A program made the position numbers and the translations under genes. The notes under the pieces were generated by a model. The model was not told the DNA's origin. It saw only the letters and a list, made by a program, of their open reading frames with translations, and did not search any database. A DNA stretch of 64,000 nt, from the NCBI GenBank assembly GCA_020055645.1, contig CM034547.1:68234884-68298883 (forward strand). Reading direction: 5' to 3'. Positions 54,201-64,000 of this stretch are shown one piece after another (within the stretch, counting starts at the first letter, position 1; each line of letters starts with the position of its first letter). This stretch comes from Tomocerus qinae (taxonomy: Eukaryota > Arthropoda > Collembola > Entomobryomorpha > Tomoceridae).

Positions 54201-57200
54201 TGTCATTTCAGGATTCCATGATTTACATGGACAAAATAAATGTACTTAATCTTTTGCTTATAGTCATGTACAAAGACAATGAGGAATACATAGTGGGATA
54301 ATATTATGTGAACTCGTATTAAAATGTTGTATGTATTTACTTACGATTACGATTGAAAACCCAGGCAGTGTGTGTTCATTTGCTACGGATTAATGTAAGT
54401 AAAATGAATGTAAATAAAAATAAACTCTTTATTTAAAAACTTTCTTAAACATTACTCAAGCATAACCATACTGCTACTTACAAACAAGATGGACCATAAA
54501 TACATTTTAATTAGGCTCTTGAAACATTAGCCAAACACTAACGACTATAATTAAACAGTAGATAAAGTAGCATGATGAGAAAAAACTATGTTTACTCTAT
54601 GGGAGTATTTGACATAACAATGCAACAAAGGGACCAAGAGTTTTCCATTTTAGTGACAGAAACAGTATGTAAAGTTGACACACGCCTTGTCACTTTAAAC
54701 TCGATTATCAACACAGCGACTCCTTTATGCATTCATTCAGTTTTAAATCCGATCAAGGCGAATCCCTCCTATTATACGGAGAGCAAGGAGTGAAGTTTAA
54801 AACGTTATGGGGAATACTAGTAAATGTGTTTGGTTAGTTTGTGAACAGTTTTCACTTCTTGACAAACACTCAATGAAATCAAAGTGATATAATGAAAGCA
54901 ATGATATAAATGTAAGAGAGTGTCAGCTGGAAGGAAACAGATTGCTGTGACAGTTCTATTTAGAATTAGCATACTCATGTCAGCCTCACCGAATTCAACT
55001 ATTTCAGATTCTCATGCTAATCAAAATCTACTCTAGATCCCACTAAAACTGTATAGTATAACTAAACAGAACCAATGCAGTCCCACCAGCCAAATTGACT
55101 TAATACTATGACAAACAAGGCAAACCGCTATTGGAACACAAGAATTTGTTAGACCTTGCTGAATAATTGGAATTAAAGTAGGTACTTATATTGTATTCAT
55201 TCATGTATATTGTATGGCATGCATGTGTAGTCTTTGAGCGAGAATGAGGGAAAGCAAAAGACAGACACCAGGCAGACCACAGGGAAACAAATTCATTTGA
55301 AATAAACCAACGAAGGTAATAATGAACAGAGGTAATAATTTGTGTGCGTGTAAGTACTATGTTTATGCATGAGGAGGGAAAAGAGTCGTCTGTGAGAATT
55401 AGGACCAAATAAATTGATAAAGGATTTAGTTGGGCTCTATTATTCTGTTTGTTTCTAACCGAAGCAGTAGTAGATAGTAATAGGAATGGCCAGCGTAGCA
55501 AAGCCAGACAACAGCCTCTCTTCTCGGATTAGTCTCTGTCTCTAATACTTTGTCTGAACTGTTGACTGCTGTGGCACTTGAAACACCATCCGCACAAGGA
55601 AACCCTTTCAACACCAAATCAAAGCAGTCAATTGAAAGAAGAAATTCAAATTGAAACCATGAGGATGATGTCAAAACAGAATAGTAATCTCTCTCTCCTA
55701 TTATTAGCCTTTCCTCTACTCGTTTTCTAGTATAATATCTATCTCCAGTACAGTATGCACTAGCCTGGCCTGAAGAAGATTCTCCACTGTACCATTCCCA
55801 ATGTGTTATTTCACGCATCCTTGCAGTGTCTAAGGTAGTTTTAATTTTGATAGGAAAGGTAGAAAGTGAATCAACATTAAATTACAGAATTGTATATCCA
55901 ACGAATTCTTTTACAATCGCTAGCATTCAGAAACGAAGAAATGCGAAAAATCAAATTCTTTGAAAACAATGCCTGAAATATCCGAATTTGGGACTCAATG
56001 TGCTTTAATTGTAATTTATTCCACCCTTACTCGTATCTATTTTCATTTGAAATATTGTAATGTTTGTTTATTGGAACTGGCATGATCTGCTATTACACAT
56101 TTACCGTCAGTTTGAATGTGCTCCATCGAGAGATAGCTGACATGTCTAAGCGCATATCACTCGAATCAATCACCATTCCATCCATGCAATCATCTTTATC
56201 ATCTTCTGTCACTAAATATCGTAAACCTATCTACACTACTCCTACTTAAAATAAATTATAATGCACCTTCGGAAATTGATAAACATTTTTGTTGATTTCT
56301 ATTAGATACATACTTAGCTCGGCAAGACTTTATGGCTCTATCAGCCAAGGTAGAAAAGAATCAATCAAAAGTCTTCTGCATCTAATGGCTAAGCAAACAC
56401 TAGAATACTTGTCATAAGTGTTTCAAGCTGAGTACTGGGATAAAGGACTAATAAAGGACTTGACGAATCTTGATTTCTTGATAGGTAATATTTGTTTGTT
56501 TCAGATTTTTCTTAGTAACATTCTTTCAGGGCCACTTTTTATAAACGCAATAAGGTGAAGACCTCTTGTGGCTTAATATTTTAATGCATTACTTATTTAC
56601 CAATTCTAAAAGGTATCATCTTGAAACGCATTAGATGTCCACATACAGACTTTCAAATAATAATCACAGACTCATAGAAATCTTTTTGGTACCATTACCG
56701 GTATGGTATTAATTACTAACTTTCAAGATTCTTTGTTAATTAAAAGTATGCGTATTAAATCTGGTTGAGTTATTTTATGAAACTATGGATTTTAATTGGT
56801 TGCATTACATGTTAAGCCGCTTCCGGTCGATGCAATCTTATTTTTAGGCAATCAAAAACTCTGTGACATGCATGTTTTTACCTATCTTATTAGCCAGAGC
56901 TAGAAGAGAATATATTTCACTCATTAAGACATTCACAAATTATTTCTGTTGATACAAAATATAATCTAAGAATTTTTATGATTGGTAAATGTTTACAGAA
57001 GCTTTACCTTTTGTCAACGAAGTCTTTAGTAATGGATGCGTTCTTGTGCGGTAACAACCTAAATATTCATGCAATCAATTGTGAAGCATCAAGTGAAAAT
57101 GCATTAGGTACTATATAATATTAAGATAGTAAAGTGTATAAGTAGATATAGGGATCGATTGGACAATGTCGATTTATATACAATAGTTACATTAGTGTTT

Positions 57201-60200
57201 GCATTTCGTGCAATGAAGATATACGACAGAGCTACTAAAATGAAATTAGGCATTATGTAGGAGCATAATATATTCAATATTTAAATGTAGGAATGAAGTG
57301 GTTACTTTATTTCTAAAGAAAGGCTTGCTAATTGATTTGAAGAGGTTTGACTGACTTGAGTGGATCTTTTGGAAAACGTTATCACGTAGTAATTGTACTA
57401 CGATGTTGTGCCACACAAGAAGTCCCATTTTGTGGCAATGTGTTGCATTAAATTGTAAATACTCAGCATGTAAACATGTACATAGTGTAAATAGCTATTA
57501 TATTATCACACAAATCACTTGAATGCCAATGGCATGACACAAAGTTGAGAGTTGATGCTCAAGTTCCCCCTCTCGCTTTAGCCACGTACACACGTACGTA
57601 GTATTAGGATGGTGCAGCCAGAAAGAATTCTTTTAAATACACAATGGACACAACAAAAGTATACATTTAACAAATGAAGAATTATTAATACAGAGACCAC
57701 ATTAGAAACTTGTATTACCAATCTTGGTCGTAGCAATCGGTTAGTTTGGTATTCCTATGGTATAAATGCCCAGCCCCAACACGAAGAATAAGAATGCTGA
57801 AGGGCTCTACAGGTTAATGGGTCTCTGTTTACCTCCGCTTTCAACTGATCCCTTTTCATACTTGACTTGACTTTAGCTTAGAAGCTCTCAATCAATCCAG
57901 TTGACTCTGTTCTGTTGACAGTTCGTTGTTAACAAAAGTATCATCACATCATCAGCACATCACTAACCGCAATAGACAGAAATAATTTATTCCGTCTAGC
58001 TTCGTCGCATCTCTATAAGCTTTACTTCTGTAGTCCTAGCGAGATACAATTTTAGTAACTTAGCCTGGGCAATTTGTCATGTCAATTCTATTCTTAGTGC
58101 ATTTATTTGCCATTAGTTGTATCAAAATTGCTAGGTAATGCCATTATATAGCCTACTTTCTGATTTTCAAAAATTTAAGTCTGTGTCTGAAGTTTAATTA
58201 GGAAAATAAAAATTATTCTGAAAATCTGGAAATTTTCTATAGGTTACAAACCCGCTTTATATTATGTATTAGCAGTCAATTAATTACAAATTCAATTGCT
58301 TATCGACGAGTGCCATATGGAAGATTTTCGTATACCTATATGACAAATATGAAATGAGATTTGTGCATACGGGTTTGGAATCGCACTTCATAAATATGTA
58401 AGATGTGTGTGAGAGATCGAGTTTAAAACTGAGGCAAATTGCTTGATCATCATGGACAAGGCAACCCTTTTAATGTCATAAAAGCACCATAAAATACATT
58501 TATGAACTATTACGCACATGCTGAATGCAGGTCTGAGTCCAAGGAGACTCGAGCGATACTTGCGTGGGTTATAGTGGGAGAGCTGGAAGGATGGAGTGAT
58601 AACGAGGGCATTAAGATAAGAATACAAAACAGTATAGAGTCGTATAATCCATAAAATTCAGGGAAAAGAGTCGGAAAGCCAAAGATCATGATGACAGACT
58701 GATCGTTATTACAGTCAATTCAGTTGCAGCCGGAAAAGTACTTCTTACTTTATACAGAAATGGATTTATTGCAAGGGCTCTCACCATTTTATTACATATT
58801 ATGTGCCAAGCATAAATTACGGTCAAGTTTCCTGCCACAGTCCTCCATCCCAAACATTTTTACAGATACTACAGCAGAATACAAGAAATACTAACCTTAA
58901 AGGCAATCAGAGTATCTGCCTCTGTCTGTACACTTTCAATACCCATAAATGTACCCAAGCAGGGTTGGCACAAGGACAGAACTTTTGCCATTTCACGTCC
59001 TACTCCGCATAAGAATCCACAAAACGATAAAATTATACACGAATTTCTTTCTCTCCGATTCAAAATGAAGCAAAACGCTCGATTATAATATTTTACGGGC
59101 ACCTAACACTCATGTGCCTATATTTTTAACATTTCTTACGACCAATAACCAATGAGATGGTATTGACTCTAGAGTAGAAAATTGTAGGAGAAAGAAAAGC
59201 CCTGAAGAAAGCATTAATAAGTGATTCACAAAGGAAATATTGCAGGAAATTAAACACTCTTTTTTGTGGAAATCTTTCCCTGTACTTACACCACATTCTT
59301 ACACTATTCATTTAAGTGTATTCTTGATTTGTCTTTGTAGATTGTGGATGTATGTGAAGATACTTCAACAAAAATGACGCTTCACTGCTTGAATACCATT
59401 GCTTGTTCAAGACAGATTCTAACTTGGGGCATTCTGCTTTGGCCTTCAATTATCTTTTTATATTTCTTTTCTCCCAGTGGCACATTATAGAAATTCGGGG
59501 ATAATCAAATATCGTACCTACGTTGTGATTTCTTGATTCAGCTCGCGTCTAAATTCATAGAATCTGAAAATCCATCTAATATTATAGTCAATCAGTTGAC
59601 GGGTATTGAGTTCAAAAACAGATTGCTTTGTCTTACTAATCTTTCAAAAGAAAACTAAAACCTTTGTTAGTATTAATTTTATCTAGCATATCCAACATCA
59701 CAATAGAATTATCTGACGGAGTATGTTTAACAGCTCGTTTAATACTCGACTTACTTAGCTACACTGCCAGCCAGACGACTAATTTTATTGATTGTATTTT
59801 GAGTATATGAGTACTGCCTAATTTCATTAGAATGTAAATTGTTGAGTTTTGGAGAGATTTTATTTTTCTATTAACCCTCAGAATAGTTTTTTCAAGTCAC
59901 TCATGAATGATGACTATGTTCATGAGTATTACTATCAAGTACTTATGTATCTTACCAAGCAAATATTGAATACTTTCAAATAGTAGATCTGTCTACATTA
60001 TAAAAGACACAATAAATAACGAATAATGGATTTCAAGTGGATATTTATCTTTTTTGCTCCAATCCATTCTCTAAGGTGCGCCAATCCAAGCAGAAGTTCA
60101 GATTTTTTATTTTTGCCTCAATAGGACAAAACACACCTGGGGAGCAATCAGACATTCAGCTCTCTTTTGTCAATGAACAATCATGAGGACGGACGGCCTT

Positions 60201-61208
60201 CCGGGCACAAACGTCTTTACAATAAACACAAAACATACTTTACATAACAAATAACAGCACTTATCCTGTACTTGCAGTGCCAATGGACGTTATGCCATAC
60301 TGTTTATATCGCAATTACCAAAAACTGCATCACTAATCATAATTCACCTTTATTTTAATCCCTAATTCCAACAACTTATAATATTATGTTATCTGGAAAG
60401 CTGAAGAATACTTCAGTTTAGTCTTCTATTCTACATATATGTAATTAAATAATTTGCATATGAAGACATAGCTAGATTAGATAGGTATCTAACGAATATA
60501 AATCAGCGTAAATTCTACTACAGGTATGCATTCAGAAATCAGATTATGTCTATGAGAAAGATCGGGGAACTTGAATTTAAATGACCATAATATAATAAGA
60601 ATAGCGAATGTTGAAAGTATGCTTACTTCTGTGTAACTAAGCACAAATTCTTGATTTATGATACTTTCTCAAACAAGTGTGATTTTGTCAATCATTTTTA
60701 ATAATCATTTACACATGCATTCCATCTGGATGATGCATGTCTGATAATCCGTTGGAGCAAATCACAGCTAATTACAATTGTAAATAACCGCTCTTTTGGT
60801 ATAATAATACCTGAACGTTTCATAGACAAAATAATTGAATTTAGACCTTTTTGCATGAAAAATAATAAATGTGATGAAGTTGTATTCTAATGACTTCAAG
60901 CAAACACTTAGAAAAAGTCCTTTAGAAACAAAGATCAGTTAAACCGTCAAAGTCGTACTAGCACAAGTACCTACTAATACTAATGTACACAGTACCTATG
61001 CTTAGTAATAGCAAGTAGTAATACTTACAAAGGATAAAGGAACCTCCTGTGACGAGCTGTCCCTTCTAGCTGTGCTCCCAAATGAATTCCACATTAATAT
61101 GCACACTCACTAAATTGGAAAAAATACTTTGCTAAACATGATTTGTTTGGTCTTTCGCCTTTAATAGCTAGAATTATAATATGGTGAACCTATAATATTA
61201 AGTTAAAA
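51294..61208. other. Dmrt 3' UTR and long spacer
   Basis: The first part must be the dmrt 3' UTR; no AATAAA is obvious within the first kilobase. The remainder is AT-rich without a recognised gene. Several AATAAA motifs (for example near 54236 and 54415) and a minus-strand 130-codon frame (55426-55818) could not be tied to a gene. An ACGG run lies near 60191. Confidence 0.5.
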
Positions 61209-61752
61209 TGTTATGCTTGATAAAGAATGAATATGAAAGTAATGTGAACGCATGCGCAAGGTGCAAGCGGAGTTGTAACTGCCAAGTAAAACGTTTTGTG
61301 CTTGGCTACAATCGTTGTGTGTTGTGTATGCGTCTGATAGGACTCAGAAGAGTCAGTGTGCTTCGTGATTTCATACCGAATGAACGTGTCTTGTGTGTGT
61401 GAGAAGAATTTCCAAATTTTGATTAAGTTGATTTTGGAAATAAATATAGGTTAAGAATAAGTCTTTTCCTTTGTGTTTTTGTAACGAGATATCATTTTAC
61501 CTTAAATCAGGTTAGGGAAAGTGTTTATAAAAAGTCTATTACAAAATAGTTGACAATAGTTGACACATGATAATTGACATACACGCACTAAGATAGTCAC
61601 ACTCACTAGTTTGTCATTGGCAGCCTTACAACCTGATCAGTGAAGCTAGTTAAATTACGAACTGTTAGTTTTACTTGTGCATAAAATTAGCAGCATAAAG
61701 AAAGCAAACTCAAAAATATCACAATCCCGCAGATCGGCCAATACATCGCACA
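61209..61752 (+). repeat. Putative 5' LTR of the BEL/Pao element
   Basis: Begins TGTTATGC and ends ATCGCACA, directly before the primer-binding site, so it has TGT...ACA ends. It contains AATAAA at 61439-61444 and a GCATGCGCA motif. The right boundary is set by the primer site; the left boundary is a guess from the TG dinucleotide and could shift, since the 3' LTR is outside the window. Confidence 0.45.
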
Positions 61753-61770
61753 TGGTCCTTCGAGCCGGAT
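61753..61770 (+). promoter_or_regulatory. Primer-binding site complementary to tRNA-Tyr
   Basis: TGGTCCTTCGAGCCGGAT is the complement of the 3' end of eukaryotic tRNA-Tyr (T-arm end CCGGC, acceptor TCGAAGG, discriminator A, CCA). This would prime minus-strand cDNA synthesis. It looks like part of a tRNA T-arm, but no tRNA body is present. Confidence 0.75.
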
Positions 61771-61919
61771 CGATATATTGTAACCAGAATTGAAATCGTA
61801 TTGGTAAGAGGATTGTGATAACAGAATTAAATTAACTGTGAAAATTTGTAAAACCATAAGTGACTGAGTGGTGCGCTACTCAGTAGAAGAAAGTGTCATC
61901 GTTGGTCATAATATAGAAG

Positions 61920-61956
61920 ACAGCGAGGCAAGATCTGGATACAGCGAGGCAAGATC
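61920..61956 (+). repeat. Direct repeat in the retrotransposon leader
   Basis: The 16-mer ACAGCGAGGCAAGATC occurs twice (61920-61935 and 61941-61956), separated by 5 bases. It lies in the untranslated leader between primer site and gag. Possibly replication slippage or part of a packaging structure. Confidence 0.85.
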
Positions 61957-62352
61957 ATAAGGAGATTGTCGGTCGGTCATCCAGCAAAGAAAAACTGAAG
62001 AAATCGAGTGAGGACGAGTCAAATAGCATTGGCGGTTGGTCATTGGCGTCGGTCGTTCATCATCTCACGTAAGACGGGACTCCAGTAGAGGGAGGTCTCA
62101 TTTGAAGCAGCCCAAGGAAGCAGAACCTTGTAGAGCCGCCAAATTTGAATTAAGAAGCAGAGGTTGTGTGAGACCACAGTCGTTGGATTGGTAGAGTAAG
62201 CACATCTTTGTAACAAAAATATTTATGTCTAATTTGCAATTTGAATTCAAGTGAAAGTGAAAAAGAATTGAACATTATATTATTTGAAAATATAAGTGAA
62301 CATTTCGTGAAAGTTAAACTTTGAAAATCTGTGAGGGAAAATAGAAATCATC

Positions 62353-64000
62353 ATGGATCAAGTCAGAAAAGATCGCCGTGCTGTTGCACTTGAGATCACC
62401 AGATTGGAAATGGTAGTTAATGCCTATGATGTCTTGGCACCACCACCTTTGTATGAGATTACTCATCATGATAGAGAATTGATTCGGGTGAAAGCCGAAT
62501 GCACAGATCTTAATAAGAGAGCTAGTACCGTTGCAATAAATGAAGGTGAATTCATCACCGAAGGAGCAGAACTATTAACTTTGATGGATAAAATAAGCAA
62601 ATTAATGCTAAAGCTAGACATGTTAAAAGAGAAGCACCCTGCAGCAGGAGCTCCAGGAGGAAATCCCACTGCAGTGGCAGATATTAAACTACCGAAATTG
62701 GAATTGCCAACATTCTCCGGTGAAGCTAGAGATTGGTTGTCTTTTCAAGATTTATTTGTGGCGTCCGTGCATAACAATGCGAAGTTAGCTGGATCACAAA
62801 AACTTCAATATTTGAAGGCCTCTCTTAAGGGCGAAGCTGCAACCCTACTCCAGAATATTCAAGTGACTGATTTAAACTACGATGGAGCCTGGGACACCCT
62901 TAAGAAAAGATACGAGAACAAGAGAGAAATAATCAAGTCTCATTTTGACAGAGTTCTCAGTTTACCTGTATTGAACCAGGAAAATCCAGATGCTCTAAGG
63001 AAAATTGGCGATTCAATTAATGAATGTATTAGGGCTCTGGAAGTGATGAAATTGACTCCTGAACAAACAAGAGACTTATTAGTGATTCATCTTTTTGCCA
63101 GGAAGTTTGATAACGTTTCAAGACTTAAGTGGGAAGAAACCCTTAAGCCAGATACGATTCCTACACTGAAGGAATTCACGGATTTTATTCTACAGCATGC
63201 CAGAGTGACAGCAGCTGCAGGAATCAAGTCAAAAGGAAATACTAGTGCAAAACCAGCCTTTGTGACAAATAAAGATACAACTAAAGTGCACCATGGCACA
63301 GAAAATACTCAAGATGGATGTTCCTTATGTAAGAAAGATAAACATTATTTGAGTAAATGTGATGAATTCAGAAAAATGAATAAACATGAACGAAAAGAGT
63401 ACATAAGGAAATCAAGAAGATGTTTCAAGTGTATGGGAATTGGTCATCGAACTCAGGAGTGTACCTGGAAATACAATTGTAGAGATTGTAATGAACCACA
63501 TCATACCATGATTCATTTTGAAGTTAAAGAATCTAAGAATTCACAAAATGAAGAACCTGTAAAGAAACAGGAACAGCAGGAAGAAGTAAAGGATGGAAAG
63601 GCAAAATCTTCGTGTTGCTTGGGGATACGGGACACCGCCACGACTTTACTGTCTACTGCACTTATCAAGATTAAGAATAATAAGAACCAAGTTTTCGTTT
63701 GCAGAGCGTTGTTGGACAATGGTTCTCAGACAAGCTTTATTACTAGAAAGTGTGCAACGAAAATTGGCTTGAAGATGCATCGAGTGAAACTTCCAATCTC
63801 AGGTCTTGGAGAACAAGAAGTTGGAACTTCTCAGCTTGGTGTAGAACTCTATTTCGGATCGACGCTTAAATCAGATAAGACTTTCCGAGTAGAAGCTCAT
63901 ATTATGAATAATATTACTGGAGATTTACCCAGTGAAAGGATTAGTACTGCAAACTGGACTCATATTGATGGTCTCCAGCTTGCAGATCCAAAGTTTAATG
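62353..64000 (+). CDS. BEL/Pao gag-protease polyprotein, N-terminal part (runs off the edge)
   Basis: ATG at 62353, open for 549 codons to the window edge with no stop or frameshift. Domains in order: helical N-terminal region (1-110), Ser/Pro-type linker, a DUF1759-like gag core starting at KLPKLELPTFSG (112-123) with DWLSFQDLF and the conserved YLKASLKGEA segment, then zinc knuckles C-x2-C-x4-H-x4-C at 323-336 and 357-370 and a third Cys/His cluster at 376-388. An acidic/Lys linker leads to a retropepsin-like segment with catalytic Asp455 in LLDNGSQTSF. The arrangement (DUF1759, knuckles, Pao-type aspartic protease in one frame) is diagnostic for BEL/Pao elements. Products would be capsid proteins and protease made from the genomic RNA. 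The polymerase part is not in the window. Confidence 0.9.
   Translation, partial: MDQVRKDRRAVALEITRLEMVVNAYDVLAPPPLYEITHHDRELIRVKAECTDLNKRASTVAINEGEFITEGAELLTLMDKISKLMLKLDMLKEKHPAAGAPGGNPTAVADIKLPKLELPTFSGEARDWLSFQDLFVASVHNNAKLAGSQKLQYLKASLKGEAATLLQNIQVTDLNYDGAWDTLKKRYENKREIIKSHFDRVLSLPVLNQENPDALRKIGDSINECIRALEVMKLTPEQTRDLLVIHLFARKFDNVSRLKWEETLKPDTIPTLKEFTDFILQHARVTAAAGIKSKGNTSAKPAFVTNKDTTKVHHGTENTQDGCSLCKKDKHYLSKCDEFRKMNKHERKEYIRKSRRCFKCMGIGHRTQECTWKYNCRDCNEPHHTMIHFEVKESKNSQNEEPVKKQEQQEEVKDGKAKSSCCLGIRDTATTLLSTALIKIKNNKNQVFVCRALLDNGSQTSFITRKCATKIGLKMHRVKLPISGLGEQEVGTSQLGVELYFGSTLKSDKTFRVEAHIMNNITGDLPSERISTANWTHIDGLQLADPKFN

Larger units (their letters stand above)
61209..64000 (+). mobile_element. 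BEL/Pao LTR retrotransposon, 5' part
   Basis: Order seen: putative 5' LTR, primer-binding site, leader of about 580 bases, then one open frame coding for gag and the start of protease. Reverse transcriptase, RNase H, integrase and the 3' LTR would lie beyond the right edge. The frame is intact for the 1648 bases visible, so the copy may be young. The left edge depends on the LTR start, which is inferred from a TGT...ACA pair and is not confirmed by a second LTR. Confidence 0.82.

Noticed and set aside
61753-61770. Possible tRNA gene T-arm
   Set aside because: Only the 3' end complement is present, with no cloverleaf; it is a retrotransposon primer-binding site.
1-64000. CRISPR arrays, operons, phage or bacterial features
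   Set aside because: No spaced direct-repeat arrays, ribosome-binding sites or gene clusters; all genes are intron-containing animal genes.

Overview
The window looks like AT-rich arthropod (or at least ecdysozoan) nuclear DNA. The genes are split by introns with GT..AG boundaries, long AT-rich spacers separate them, and the families are animal ones: a microsomal CYP3-clan P450, a WSCD-type Golgi sulfotransferase, and a DM-domain factor whose DM block reads like arthropod Dmrt99B. A BEL/Pao retrotransposon enters from the right edge. I cannot name the species. All recognised genes lie on the + strand. Exon boundaries were worked out by hand from splice sites, phase and reading frame.

Layout: 1-2966 spacer or intron with an ACGG-type tract; 2967-3341 last exon of an unidentified single-pass membrane protein, with a poly(A) signal; 4030-4164 possible further terminal exon; 4165-8336 AT-rich spacer; 8337-12252 complete 12-exon cytochrome P450 (537 aa); 14308-15518 complete 4-exon small secreted Cys-rich protein (149 aa) with a knottin-like Cys pattern and a hydrophobic C-terminus; 15519-23791 no supported gene; 23792-27505 3-exon WSCD-like sulfotransferase (436 aa); 27506-37816 no supported gene; 37817-51293 3-exon dmrt99B-like gene (709 aa) with a 10.8-kb second intron carrying a hAT-like MITE (48959-49195, 8-bp target duplication); 51294-61208 no supported gene; 61209-64000 5' part of a BEL/Pao element (putative LTR, tRNA-Tyr primer site, leader, gag and start of protease), open at the window edge.

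The genes do not form a pathway. They are independently spliced animal genes: xenobiotic or endogenous oxidation (P450), a cell-surface or secreted Cys-rich peptide, Golgi sulfation, and a developmental transcription factor. No bacterial, CRISPR, phage-like or operon structure was seen. The least explained items are the Cys-rich protein, the unidentified membrane-protein exon, the possible exon at 4030-4164, and a possible short DM-only isoform of the dmrt gene ending inside intron 2.
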